Below, piece after piece: positions 16,051 to 24,949 of a stretch of 64,000 bases of DNA. The notes beneath the pieces were generated by a model. That model was not told the DNA's origin. It worked only from the letters and a program-made list of their open reading frames with translations, and searched no databases. This DNA is from Thermohalobaculum sp050331395 (lineage in GTDB: Bacteria > Pseudomonadota > Alphaproteobacteria > Rhodobacterales > Rhodobacteraceae), in the NCBI GenBank assembly GCA_050331395.1, contig JBHJGX010000021.1, positions 1-64,000 of the forward strand, read 5' to 3'. A program made the position numbers and the translations under genes. Numbering within the stretch: position 1 is the stretch's first letter; each line of letters begins with the position of its first letter.

Positions 16051-19000
16051 TCACTCGGCCGGCTGACGGGTCTCGGCCGCCGCAAGCTCCGCCTCGAGCC
16101 GCGCCGATGCGGCCCCGCGGGCCCGCGACAAGGGCGCGATCAACACATAGGCGGCGGGCGTGAGGAAAAGCGTGAAGACCGCCGCGAGCCCGAGCCCGCC
16201 GAAGATTACCCAGCCGATCGCCGCCCGCGCCTCGGCCCCGGGCCCCGCGCCGAGGATCAGCGGCAGCCCGGCGAGCACCGTCGAGATCAGCGTCATCGCA
16301 ATGGCCCGGAGCCGCGCGCGCGCCGCGAGCGCCGCCGCTTCCCAGACGCGCTTGCCTTGATCGCGAAGCTGATCCGCAAATTCGACAAGCAAAATCCCGT
16401 TCTTGGCCATGATGCCGATCAGCATCAGCACGCCGATCTGGCTGAAGATGTTGATGGTCGTGCCCGTGAGCCAAAGCGCGTAGATCGCCGCGCAGACGCC
16501 GAAGGGCACGGTGATCATCACGACGAGCGCGCTCGTCACGCTTTCGAACTGGGCGACGAGGACGAGGAAAATCACCACGAGCGCGATCACATAGGTCGCA
16601 GCCAGTTCGCTCGACGTCTCCTCGAGGGAGGCGGCTTCGCCGAGGAAGAGAAGACCGATCTCGCCCGGCAGCGTCTCCTGTGCCAGGGCGCGGACCGCGT
16701 CGACGGCCTCGCGGAGCGTGACCTCGGGGGCGAGGGAGGCGTCGATTTCGATTGCGCGGCGCTGTCCGTGCCGGTCGAGCTCGGCCGCGACGCCCTCCTC
16801 CTCGAAGGAGACGAGCTGGATGAGCGGCACGAGCGCCCCGCTCTCCGCGCGCACATAAAGATTGAGGAGATCGGACGGGTTGCGAACGACGCCGGCGGCG
16901 GATTGCAAAAGGACCGGGATCGCCTCGTCCTCGACCGTGAGTTCGGCGATTTCCTCCTCCTCGATGAGCGCCCGGAGCGTGGCGGACAACTCGGACATCG
17001 GCACGCCCAGATCCGCGGCACGGGCCCGGTCGATCCCGATCGAGAGCTGGGGCTGGGTCGCCTGGTACTGGATGCGGATGCCCGAGAGGCCGGGGATGTT
17101 CTCGAGCCGATCGGCGAAGGCGTCGGCGGCGGCGGCGATGCGCGGATAGCTCGGCCCCGTCAGCGCCAGCGAGAGCCCGCCATCCGAGCCGCGGCGCAGT
17201 CCGAGGGAGTTGCCAGACGAGATCCGGGCGCGGGCGCCGGCGAGCGTGTCGAGTTGCGGCCGGAGATCGGCTTCGATCTGCTGTTGGCTGACGGTGCGCG
17301 CGTCCCAGGGCACGAGGCGGGCGCCGACTTCGCCGCGGTTGAGGTCGTAGCGTCCGGTGATCGAGTAGAGACCGTCGACCACGCCCGCCGCGGTCCAGGG
17401 CGCGAGCATGGCCTCGACCGCTTCGACCTGGCGGTCGGTATAGTCGAGCCCGGTGCCGTCCGGCCCCTGCATGCGCACGGTCACCTGCCCGCGGTCTTCG
17501 GGGGGCACGAGCTCTTCGCCGAGATCGCCGTAGACGAGCGCGGCTGACCCGGCGGCGAGCCCGAAGAAGAAGACCGCGACGAGCGGCGCGCGCAGCACCG
17601 GCCGAAGCAGCCACCCGTAAAGGCGCGCGAGCAGCCCCCCGAGGGGGCCGAGCGCTCCCCGCCCGTCGCCGAGCGAGCCGAGCCCCGCCGCGATCATCGG
17701 GCAGAGCGAGAGCGCGACGAAGGACGAGAGGGCGACCGTGAGCGCGAGGACAAAGCCGAATTCCGAGAAGAGACGGCCCGCATCGCTCGGCAGGAACGAG
17801 ATCGGCACGAAGACGGCGATCAGCGTGGCGGTGGTGGCGATGACGGCGAAGAACACGTCGCGCGTGCCGATGACCGCTGCGGCCCGGGGCCCGAGCCCGT
17901 CGGCCCGGCGGCGTTGGATGTTCTCGGTGACGACGATCGCGTCGTCGACCACGAGGCCGGTGGCCAGCACGATGGCCAGGAGCGTGATCAGGTTGATCGA
18001 GAAGCCCATGGCCCAGATGCCCGCGACCGCGCCGACGAGCGCAACGGGGATCGCCACCGCGGGGATCAACGTCGCCCCCAGTCGCCCGAAGAAGAGCCAG
18101 ATCACGCCGACGACGATGGCGAGCGCGAAGCCGAGCGAGGTCAGCACTTCGGCGATGGCGCCTTCGATGAAGACCGCGTCGTCCGAGGTCGTGCGGAACC
18201 GGAGATCGGGGAACCGGGTCTCGAGCCCGTCGATGGCGCGGGCGACGTCATGGGAGATCTGCACGGTGTTCGACTGGGCCTGGCGCACCACGCCGAGGGA
18301 GATCACGAGCCGGCCGTCGAGGCGGGCAACGCTCTCGGGCGTCTCCAGGCCGAAATAGACATCCGCCACATCGCCGAGACGAATCTCGTCGGCGAGCATC
18401 AGCTGCTCGATCCGGCCCGGGTCGCTGACGGTCGCGTCGGCCCGGACGAGGACTTCGAGATCGCCGGCCGCGAAACTGCCGACGGGGATGTCGAACTCGG
18501 CCGCGCGCAGCGTCTCGGCCACCTCGCCGATGGAGAGCCCGTAGGCCGCCAGCCGGTCCGGGCGGATCGCGACCCGGATCACCCGGAGCCGGTCGCCGAA
18601 GATCACGATCTCGGAGACGCCGTCGACGGCGGTGAGGGCGGGGATCACCTCGTCCTCGACCCGGCGCGTCAGTCGGTCGATGGGATCGCGGAGGCTCCAG
18701 ACCGCCACCTGGATGATCGGCCGGGCGTCCTGTTCCGATTTAACGACGAAGAGATCCTCGACCCCGGCAGGCAAGCGCGGCACGACCCGCGAGACCGCCT
18801 CGCGCACGTCGTTCGAGGCATCGGCGAGGTCGCGGGTCGGGCGGAACTCGACGCGCATCCGGAAATTGCCTTCCTCGGAGGAGGACCGCACGGCGACGAC
18901 CCCCGCGACCCGGGCGACGGCCGCTTCGACGAGCGAGGTGACCTCCGCATCGACGGTGGTCGGCGAGGCGCCCGGGAAATTCGCCCGGACCGAGACGATG

Positions 19001-19137
19001 GGTCGGTCCACATCCGGCAGTTCGCGCACTTCGATGCCGAACATGGCGCCGATGCCCGCGATGACGATGAGGAGGTTCATCACCGCCGCGAGCCACGGCC
19101 GGCGGACCGAGAGCCCGGGCAGGCCGCCGCCGCTCAT
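16051..19137 (-). CDS. RND efflux permease (AcrB/HAE-1-like)
   Basis: A 1028-residue inner-membrane proton-driven pump, the normal length for the family. The proton-relay residues are present: GLVVDDAIVVTENI in TM4 carries the Asp pair, and MLIGIMAKNGILLVEF in TM10 carries the Lys. The N-terminus (LSVRRPWLAAVMNLLIVIAG) is the first membrane helix, followed by the porter domain start VSVRANFPGASPTTVDAEV. The ATG overlaps the adaptor gene's stop (ATGA), so adaptor and pump are coupled. No outer-membrane channel gene is nearby, so a TolC-like protein encoded elsewhere is expected. The substrate is unknown. Confidence 0.93.
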   Translation of the reverse strand: MSGGGLPGLSVRRPWLAAVMNLLIVIAGIGAMFGIEVRELPDVDRPIVSVRANFPGASPTTVDAEVTSLVEAAVARVAGVVAVRSSSEEGNFRMRVEFRPTRDLADASNDVREAVSRVVPRLPAGVEDLFVVKSEQDARPIIQVAVWSLRDPIDRLTRRVEDEVIPALTAVDGVSEIVIFGDRLRVIRVAIRPDRLAAYGLSIGEVAETLRAAEFDIPVGSFAAGDLEVLVRADATVSDPGRIEQLMLADEIRLGDVADVYFGLETPESVARLDGRLVISLGVVRQAQSNTVQISHDVARAIDGLETRFPDLRFRTTSDDAVFIEGAIAEVLTSLGFALAIVVGVIWLFFGRLGATLIPAVAIPVALVGAVAGIWAMGFSINLITLLAIVLATGLVVDDAIVVTENIQRRRADGLGPRAAAVIGTRDVFFAVIATTATLIAVFVPISFLPSDAGRLFSEFGFVLALTVALSSFVALSLCPMIAAGLGSLGDGRGALGPLGGLLARLYGWLLRPVLRAPLVAVFFFGLAAGSAALVYGDLGEELVPPEDRGQVTVRMQGPDGTGLDYTDRQVEAVEAMLAPWTAAGVVDGLYSITGRYDLNRGEVGARLVPWDARTVSQQQIEADLRPQLDTLAGARARISSGNSLGLRRGSDGGLSLALTGPSYPRIAAAADAFADRLENIPGLSGIRIQYQATQPQLSIGIDRARAADLGVPMSELSATLRALIEEEEIAELTVEDEAIPVLLQSAAGVVRNPSDLLNLYVRAESGALVPLIQLVSFEEEGVAAELDRHGQRRAIEIDASLAPEVTLREAVDAVRALAQETLPGEIGLLFLGEAASLEETSSELAATYVIALVVIFLVLVAQFESVTSALVVMITVPFGVCAAIYALWLTGTTINIFSQIGVLMLIGIMAKNGILLVEFADQLRDQGKRVWEAAALAARARLRAIAMTLISTVLAGLPLILGAGPGAEARAAIGWVIFGGLGLAAVFTLFLTPAAYVLIAPLSRARGAASARLEAELAAAETRQPAE

Positions 19138-20249
19138 GTGGCGGGCTCGGGCGCGCCGCCCTGGATCGTGACCGCGCGGCCCGGGGAAAGGCGCTGGGTG
19201 CCTTCGACGACCACCGCGTCGCCGAGGGCGAGGTCGCCGTCGACGAGCACATCGCCCGCCCGGCGGCGGATCATGCGCACGGGCACCCGTTCCGCCGCAT
19301 CCGCGCTCACCCGCCAGACATGGAGCCCGCCGCGGGCGAACTGGATCGCGAGTTCGGGCACGGTCGGATAGGCGCCGCCTGGCAGCCGGAGTGCGATGGT
19401 GAAGGAGGCGCCCGGGCGCAGCAGGTCCTCGTCGTTCCGGATCGCGACGCGCACGCGGGCGGTGCGGCTCGCCGGGTCGACGCGGCTGTCGAGGGCGGCG
19501 ACCTCGCCCTCGAAGACCCGGTCGGCAAAGGCCGGTGTGCGGGCCTCGACGGCGAGCCCCTCGCGCACGCGGGCGAGCACCGCCTCGGGCAGGTCGAATT
19601 CGACGAGGATCACGCTCCGGTCGTCGAAGCTCGCGATTTCCACGTCGCTGTCGATCCAGTCGCCGGGTTCGATATCGGGCAGCCCCGAGACCCCGTCGAA
19701 GGGTGCGCGGAGGGTGCGGTCGGCGAGCGCCTCGCGGGCGCGGGCGACCTCCAGACGGGCGACTTCGGCGGCGGTGCGCACTTCGTCGAGCCGGGCGGTC
19801 GAGGCGACGGCCCGGTCCTGGAGCCGGTCGAAGCGCTCGGCGACCCGGTTGGCTTCGGCGAGGCGGGTCTCGGCAAGGGAAAGCGCAAGGCGCTCGTCCG
19901 CGTCCTCGAGGCGGAGAAGCACGTCGCCCTCGGCGAAGCGGCGGTTCGGCGCGAGCGCCATCTCGACGACCTTGCCCGAGGCCTCGTTTCGCAGTGTCAC
20001 CGAGCGTTGCGCGCGCCCCGTGCCGACCACGTCGAGTTCGATGTCGTCGCGGGCGAGCCGAACGGGCGCCACGATCACCGGCACGCCTGGACGGGCGGTT
20101 CCGCGGGCGGGGGTCTCGGCCTCGGCGGGCGCCAGCCCGAGGAGCGCGCGGGCGGTGTCCTGCTCCATCCAGAGGAGCGTCAACGCCCCGCCGAGCGCCA
20201 CACAGAGGGCGAGTTGTTGGGCGGCCGGCAAGGGACGTCGGGTGCGCAT
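19134..20249 (-). CDS. RND periplasmic adaptor (membrane fusion protein)
   Basis: A 371-residue adaptor of the HlyD/AcrA type. It has an N-terminal membrane anchor (LALCVALGGALTLLWM), a lipoyl half-motif (RNEASGKVVEMALAPNRRFA), a coiled-coil hairpin of Ala/Glu/Arg-rich helices (about residues 115-165) and the returning lipoyl half TLRAPFDGVSGLPDIEPGDW, then beta-barrel and membrane-proximal domains. GAGGAG lies eight bases before the ATG. Directly upstream of, and overlapping, its permease gene. Confidence 0.92.
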   Translation of the reverse strand: MRTRRPLPAAQQLALCVALGGALTLLWMEQDTARALLGLAPAEAETPARGTARPGVPVIVAPVRLARDDIELDVVGTGRAQRSVTLRNEASGKVVEMALAPNRRFAEGDVLLRLEDADERLALSLAETRLAEANRVAERFDRLQDRAVASTARLDEVRTAAEVARLEVARAREALADRTLRAPFDGVSGLPDIEPGDWIDSDVEIASFDDRSVILVEFDLPEAVLARVREGLAVEARTPAFADRVFEGEVAALDSRVDPASRTARVRVAIRNDEDLLRPGASFTIALRLPGGAYPTVPELAIQFARGGLHVWRVSADAAERVPVRMIRRRAGDVLVDGDLALGDAVVVEGTQRLSPGRAVTIQGGAPEPAT

Positions 20250-20321
20250 CGGCTCTCCTCTCGCAGACCGGAAGTATAGAGCGAAACGGCGACCGAGACA
20301 GGGACCGTCGCGGCGGGCGGA

Positions 20322-21296
20322 TCAGGCCACGTCGGGCAATGCGACCGCGCGGACGTCCTCGGCGAAAGCGTCGAGGCGGAGCGTCCAGGCCGCGCCCGGC
20401 CAACGGAGCTCGAGCCGACTTTCGCGTGGGCGGTAGACGGCCGTATAGAGCGTGCCGAAGCCCCGGTCGAAGGCGACCGAATAGAGAGGCGGCTTCAGAA
20501 ACGCCCCGACGAACCGCTCTTCGGTCTCCGGGTGCAGCGTCAGCCGTTGGAGAAGGTACCGTTCACGCTCGACGGTCGCGGTAAATCGCGCATGGCTCGA
20601 CCACTCGACCCGGCCTTGGTGGTTCGTGGCCACCGCCGCATGGGTGACGATCGCCTTCCGATCCGGCGCGAGATGGACGGTCGCATAGCGCCGCGCCGCG
20701 TCGAGCAGGGTGACGTTGTAGCTCATATGGCAGGGGATCCGGGCGAGCGCGGCCGCCGCGTCGGGCGCGGTCTCGCAAGTCTCGAGCACATAGCGCAGCA
20801 AGATCGGCACGCCGAAGCCGTCGCCCACAACCTGCCGCCCGCCGAAGGTGAGCGAGACCGCAAGGCCCGCATCGTTCACCCCGTCCACGAGCCCCCAGAG
20901 CCCGTCGGCGAGCCCCATCACCGGGCGAAGCCAGTCGGTCCGCAGCACGACCGCGTCGAAGGCCTGGGCCGCATAGTCGTAATTGCGCACGAGCACCGGC
21001 TCGGCCCCGGGCCAGATCGCCTGCGAACAGCCAGAGAGGTAGGGCGGCGGGCAGAAGAACGAGAGGAACCGGGCCTCGGCATCGCTGCCGCCCGTGCGTT
21101 CGCAGACCCGGTCGTAGAGCGCGAGGATCTCGGGCATGTGCTCGGCGATCGCGCCGCGCGAGGCCCACCAGGTCGGCCGGGCGCGAAAGCCTTCGCGCGT
21201 CCACCAGCGCCGGTAATCGGGCCAGAAGCGGTGAAAGAGCCGGGCGAGGGCCCGGTCTTCGGGATCGTTGGCGATGGCTTGAAAGGCGATCTGCAT
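20322..21296 (-). CDS. C45-type Ntn hydrolase/acyltransferase
   Basis: A 324-residue protein resembling acyl-CoA:6-APA acyltransferase (peptidase family C45). The expected autoprocessing nucleophile is Cys90 in YLSGCSQAI, followed by the conserved LVRNYDY (residues 102-108) and GLVDGVNDAGLAVSLTFGG (135-153), then FGVPILLRYVLETC. In this superfamily cleavage before the Cys creates the active N-terminal nucleophile. Known relatives form or break amide bonds (penicillin side chains, choloylglycine, N-acyl amides). It sits between a nitrilase-family gene and an RND pump on the same strand; a shared role in making or exporting an acylated small molecule is inference. Confidence 0.8.
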   Translation of the reverse strand: MQIAFQAIANDPEDRALARLFHRFWPDYRRWWTREGFRARPTWWASRGAIAEHMPEILALYDRVCERTGGSDAEARFLSFFCPPPYLSGCSQAIWPGAEPVLVRNYDYAAQAFDAVVLRTDWLRPVMGLADGLWGLVDGVNDAGLAVSLTFGGRQVVGDGFGVPILLRYVLETCETAPDAAAALARIPCHMSYNVTLLDAARRYATVHLAPDRKAIVTHAAVATNHQGRVEWSSHARFTATVERERYLLQRLTLHPETEERFVGAFLKPPLYSVAFDRGFGTLYTAVYRPRESRLELRWPGAAWTLRLDAFAEDVRAVALPDVA

Positions 21297-21302
21297 CTTA
21301 TT

Positions 21303-21418
21303 CGGCCTGTGGCCTTGGCGCGTGTGGCGGGCTTTGGCGAGTGCTGCGGGCCCTAGCGGGCGCGGCGGCCGTTGGCGGGCCTTAGCGGGCGCGGCGGGCC
21401 TTGGCGCGTGCGGCTCGG
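21303..21418. repeat. Degenerate ~20-bp tandem repeat, about 6 copies
   Basis: The gap between the C45-type gene and the nitrilase-family gene consists almost entirely of imperfect copies of a unit like CGGGCCTTGGCGCGTGCGG, with lengths of about 19-22 bases and one shortened copy near 21368. No gene reads through it. It may be slippage-derived or form stem structures; it leaves little room for an ordinary promoter of the C45-type gene. Confidence 0.7.
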
Positions 21419-21424
21419 GGCCGC

Positions 21425-22384
21425 TCAGCCCGCGTGGGGAATGCGGCCGATGACGGCGGCGGGTTCGGGCAGGTCCTCGAGGGCGGCAACCGCGCTCCGC
21501 GGATCTGCGGCGGAAAGACCCCCGCGGGTGCCCTGCGTCGGCATCTCGAGCGGTCCGAGGCTGTGCAGATAGGCATCCGCCCCCGAGTTCCGGTCATAGA
21601 CGCTGAATTCGGCCTCGCGATCGCGGAAGCTCTTCAGCACTTGACCGAGGCCCTTCATGCCCGTCTCACGCTGGCGGCGGACCTGGTCGAGATCGATCTC
21701 GATCGGGAACATGTCTTCTTGTCCGGCGCATTGGTGGAGGACGAGCGCGCTCGGATCCACCACGCAGGACCGCCCGACCCCGCCGGCGCCGAGGCCGTTC
21801 ACGTCGATCACGTAAACCTGGAACTGGGCGGCGGTCGCCCGGGCGATGGCGAGCTCCGCATCCCGGTCGGTCGTTCCGGTCAACACCGGGTGCAGAAGCA
21901 CTTCGACGCCCTGGGAGGTGAGCTGCCGCGTCGTCTCCGGGAACCAAATATCGTAGCAGATCGAGAGGCCGAACCGGCCGATCTCGGGCACGTCGAAGAC
22001 GCAGAACTCGGTGCCGGCGGCGACCTCGGTTTCATAGGGCCGGAACGGGAACATCTTCCGATAGCTCGCCACGATCTCGCCCTCGGGGTCGATCACCACC
22101 GACGTATTATAGATCTGCCCGTCCTCGCCGCGTTCGAACATCGAGCCCGGGATCAGCCAGATCCCGTGCCGCCGGGCGTCGACGCGGAACTCGTCGAGCG
22201 CATGGTTGGGGAAGGGTTGGGCGAAGCGCGGTAGCGGTCCGTAAGGGGCGAGCTCGCTGAAGACCACCATTTGCGTCCACGGAAACCGCGCCATCAGGAT
22301 GTCGAGACGCTGGCGCATCCCCTCCACATTGCTGTGAAGGGCGGCCACGTGCATCTGCACGCCGGCGATCGCAAAGGGGGTCAT
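21425..22384 (-). CDS. Carbon-nitrogen hydrolase (nitrilase superfamily)
   Basis: A 319-residue amidohydrolase with the full Glu-Lys-Cys triad: Glu44 (VFSELAPYGP), Lys110 (SYRKMFPFRPYE) and Cys143 (LSICYDIWFPE). The Arg/Pro after Lys and the YDIWFPET segment resemble aliphatic amidase or N-carbamoyl-type hydrolases. The C-terminal 50 residues extend beyond the core. The ATG at 22384 has AAAGGA about ten bases upstream; a TTG at 22402 is the alternative. Cytoplasmic; substrate unknown. Same strand as the C45-type gene that follows. Confidence 0.88.
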   Translation of the reverse strand: MTPFAIAGVQMHVAALHSNVEGMRQRLDILMARFPWTQMVVFSELAPYGPLPRFAQPFPNHALDEFRVDARRHGIWLIPGSMFERGEDGQIYNTSVVIDPEGEIVASYRKMFPFRPYETEVAAGTEFCVFDVPEIGRFGLSICYDIWFPETTRQLTSQGVEVLLHPVLTGTTDRDAELAIARATAAQFQVYVIDVNGLGAGGVGRSCVVDPSALVLHQCAGQEDMFPIEIDLDQVRRQRETGMKGLGQVLKSFRDREAEFSVYDRNSGADAYLHSLGPLEMPTQGTRGGLSAADPRSAVAALEDLPEPAAVIGRIPHAG

Positions 22385-22481
22385 GGCAGTCGATCCTTTC
22401 AAGACGGGTCGTCGGGCAATCTACGCCTCGCATGGCGATGGTTGCAATCGCGTTCGCAGGCGCAGCGAGAGGCTGGCGGGC

Positions 22482-23723
22482 TCAGCGCTCGCCGCCCCCA
22501 AGCACCCCGTCCGCTTGGAGCCGGGCGATCTCGTCCGCTGTGAGCCCCGCCTCCGCCGCGATCGCGCGGCTGTCGGCGCCGATGGCAGGCACGTCGCGTC
22601 GGAGCCCCGGGCGCCAATCGTCGAGGGCGAGCGGGATCGCCGGCGCCCCGGCCGTCTCCCCGGGGCGCGCGCTGACCGGCAACAAAGAGCCCGCGGCGGC
22701 GAGCTGCGGGTCCTCGATCAGGTCCTCGGGCCGGTTGATCGGCGCGACCGGCAGGCCGATGGCTTCGGCGCGGGCAAGTGCGTCGGCGAGCGGCAGCTCC
22801 CGGAGGATCTCGCGGATCCGCGGCAGGAACCGGGGCCGCGCCGCACAGCGCGCCGGATTGGTCCGAAGCGCGGGATCGTCCAGCAGATCGCCGAGCCCGA
22901 ACTCGCTGCAAAAGGCCCGCCACTGGGTATCGGAGACAACGCCGACAAAAAGCTGCCCGTCGGCCGCATCGAAGACGTCGTAGATCGCCCAGGCCGATTG
23001 CCGCTCGGGCATCGGCGGCGCGGGCGTGCCCGTCACGGCAGCCTGCAGCATGTGCTGGCCGACGAGGAACACGCAATTCTCGAAAAGCGCACTCGTCACC
23101 CGGCGGCCCGCACCGGTCGCGTCGCGCTCGCGGAGGGCGGCCAGGATGCCGATCACCGCGAACATGCCGCCCATCACGTCGTTGACGGACGCGCCCGCAC
23201 GCAGGGGTCGCCCGGACGGGCCGGTCATGTAGGCGAGGCCCGCCATCATCTGCACGACTTCGTCGAGGGCGGTGCGGTGCGCATATGGCCCCGGCAGAAA
23301 CCCCTTGGCCGAACAATAGATGAGCCGCGGGTTCGCCGCCCGCATGGCCGCCTCGCCGAGACCTAGCGCCTCGAGCGCGCCTGGGCGAAAATTCTCGATG
23401 AGCACGTCGGCGCCGCGGATCAGCGCCTCCACCAAGCGAAACCCGCGGGGGTCCCTGATATCGACGGCGAGCGACCGCTTGTTCCGGTTGTACATCGGAA
23501 AGAACCCGGCTCCCGAGCCCGTCAGCCGCCGGGTGTTGTCGCCCTTGATGGGCTCGACCTTGATCACGTCCGCGCCGAGGTCGCCGAGGATCATTCCGAT
23601 GCTCGGGCCCATGACCATGTGGCTGAATTCGATCGCCCGGATCCCGGAGAGCGGCAGCGGGGTGGCCTCCGCCCCGGCGGCGCCCCCGGCCTCGGTCGGC
23701 TCCAGTCGGGTCTCGGTCGGCAT
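22482..23723 (-). CDS. CaiB/BaiF class III CoA transferase
   Basis: A 413-residue CoA transferase. The opening IRAIEFSHMVMGPSIGMILG followed by DLGADVIKVEP (to residue 58) is the family N-terminus; NKRSLAVDIRDPRG and LIENFRPGALEALGLG follow; the predicted catalytic Asp is Asp154 in ALDEVVQMMAGLAYMTG. The N-terminal 24 residues are a low-complexity extension. GAGGAG precedes the ATG. The gene is divergent from the HMG-CoA-lyase-family gene with 117 bp between starts, suggesting linked acyl-CoA metabolism: one activates an acid as CoA ester, the other cleaves a 3-hydroxy-3-methyl acyl-CoA. This pairing is inference. Confidence 0.88.
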   Translation of the reverse strand: MPTETRLEPTEAGGAAGAEATPLPLSGIRAIEFSHMVMGPSIGMILGDLGADVIKVEPIKGDNTRRLTGSGAGFFPMYNRNKRSLAVDIRDPRGFRLVEALIRGADVLIENFRPGALEALGLGEAAMRAANPRLIYCSAKGFLPGPYAHRTALDEVVQMMAGLAYMTGPSGRPLRAGASVNDVMGGMFAVIGILAALRERDATGAGRRVTSALFENCVFLVGQHMLQAAVTGTPAPPMPERQSAWAIYDVFDAADGQLFVGVVSDTQWRAFCSEFGLGDLLDDPALRTNPARCAARPRFLPRIREILRELPLADALARAEAIGLPVAPINRPEDLIEDPQLAAAGSLLPVSARPGETAGAPAIPLALDDWRPGLRRDVPAIGADSRAIAAEAGLTADEIARLQADGVLGGGER

Positions 23724-23840
23724 CACGGCTCCTCTCCGAGAGGGACATAGGGGCATTGAACCGGGCGGACGACCCGCTCACACTCAGCATCTACAGGAGC
23801 TGAGGAGAGCGCGAAAGCGCGTGCCTGGGGGCAGGAGCGC

Positions 23841-24794
23841 ATGGCCGGCAAGATCGACGTCCTCGTGAGCGAAGTGGGCCCGCGCGACGGGTTGCAAATG
23901 GCCAAAGGCATCATGGCGACCGATGCCAAGCTCCGCTGGATCCGCGCGGCCGCCGCGGCGGGGCTCCGGGAGATCGAGGTCTGCTCCTTCGTGCCGCCAA
24001 AGCTCGTGCCGGCGATGGCGGATGCGGCCGAGGTGACCCGCGCCGCACGCGAGATCCCGGGGCTGACGGTGGCCGCACTCGCACCGAACGCCCGCGGGGC
24101 CGAGGCTGCGATCGCGGCCGGCGCCGAGAAGATCACGCTCCCCGTCTCGGTGAGCGTGTCCCACAACCGGGCCAACCTCAACCGCACGCCCGCGGAAAGC
24201 GTCGCCGAGATCGCCCGGGTCTGCGCGCTCCGCGATCGCCTGCCCGCGGGCCGTCGGCCGACCGTCGAGGCCGGTCTCTCCACGGTCTGGGGCTGCACCA
24301 TCGAAGGGCCCGTCCCGGAGGACGCGGTCGTGCGGCTCGCGGCGATGTGTGCCGAAGCGGGCGTCGACGAAGTGGGGCTCGCGGATACCACCGGCATGGC
24401 GGATCCGGCCGGGATCCGTCGGGTCTTCCGGGCGGTCCGGGCCGAGATCGGGGCCGAGCGGGTCGCCGGCGCGCATCTGCACAACACCCGCGGGCTCGGT
24501 CTCGCCAACGCGCTTGCGGCGCTCGAGGACGGTGCGACCACGCTCGACGCGTCGCTCGCCGGGCTCGGCGGCTGTCCCTTCGCGCCGGGGGCCTCGGGTA
24601 ACATCGTGACCGAAGACCTCGTCTATATGCTCGAGGAGATGGGGCTCCGGACCGGCATCGATCTCGACCGGTTGATCGCCTGCCGCGAGATCCTGCGGGA
24701 CGCGCTGCCGGACGAACCGCTCTACGGCTTCATCGCCGAGGTGGGACCCGGCAAGGGCGGGCGGCGGCCGAACCGGGTCGCCGCGGTCACCTGA
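23841..24794 (+). CDS. Hydroxymethylglutaryl-CoA lyase family protein
   Basis: A 317-residue TIM-barrel lyase. VSEVGPRDGLQ gives the catalytic Arg15/Asp16 and start of the barrel; EVCSFVPPKLVPAMAD, then the metal-binding HLHNTRGLGLANAL, and the active-site Cys loop GLGGCPFAPGASGNIVTEDL are all intact. It cleaves HMG-CoA to acetyl-CoA and acetoacetate in leucine breakdown, or a close analogue such as citramalyl-CoA; the sequence alone does not decide. CAGGAG precedes the ATG. Adjacent divergent CoA-transferase gene. Confidence 0.9.
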   Translation: MAGKIDVLVSEVGPRDGLQMAKGIMATDAKLRWIRAAAAAGLREIEVCSFVPPKLVPAMADAAEVTRAAREIPGLTVAALAPNARGAEAAIAAGAEKITLPVSVSVSHNRANLNRTPAESVAEIARVCALRDRLPAGRRPTVEAGLSTVWGCTIEGPVPEDAVVRLAAMCAEAGVDEVGLADTTGMADPAGIRRVFRAVRAEIGAERVAGAHLHNTRGLGLANALAALEDGATTLDASLAGLGGCPFAPGASGNIVTEDLVYMLEEMGLRTGIDLDRLIACREILRDALPDEPLYGFIAEVGPGKGGRRPNRVAAVT

Positions 24795-24836
24795 CCGGGG
24801 CGGGCGCGAAAAACCGGCGCCGCCGTGCCCACGGCC

Positions 24837-24866
24837 TTGACAGCCCATCGACCCGAGACGCAAGCT
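24837..24866 (+). promoter_or_regulatory. Possible promoter of the ABC importer operon
   Basis: A perfect TTGACA (24837-24842) lies in the 155-bp gap before the binding-protein gene; with 17-18 bp spacing the -10 region would be around 24860-24866, which matches the consensus poorly. Just downstream is a short palindromic stretch centred on GCGCATGCGAA (24871-24881) that could be an operator. Weak evidence. Confidence 0.3.
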
Positions 24867-24949
24867 TTTTGCGCATGCGAAGGCCGTCGGCATAAGATGC
24901 CGGCAAACGGCCAGAGCGATTGCCCAAGGAAAAAACAGGGAGCCATCCG

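Noticed and set aside
19138..20403. Upstream extension of the RND permease frame
   Set aside because: It runs through the adaptor gene in another frame as Arg/Pro-rich noise; the ATGA overlap and first membrane helix mark the real start.
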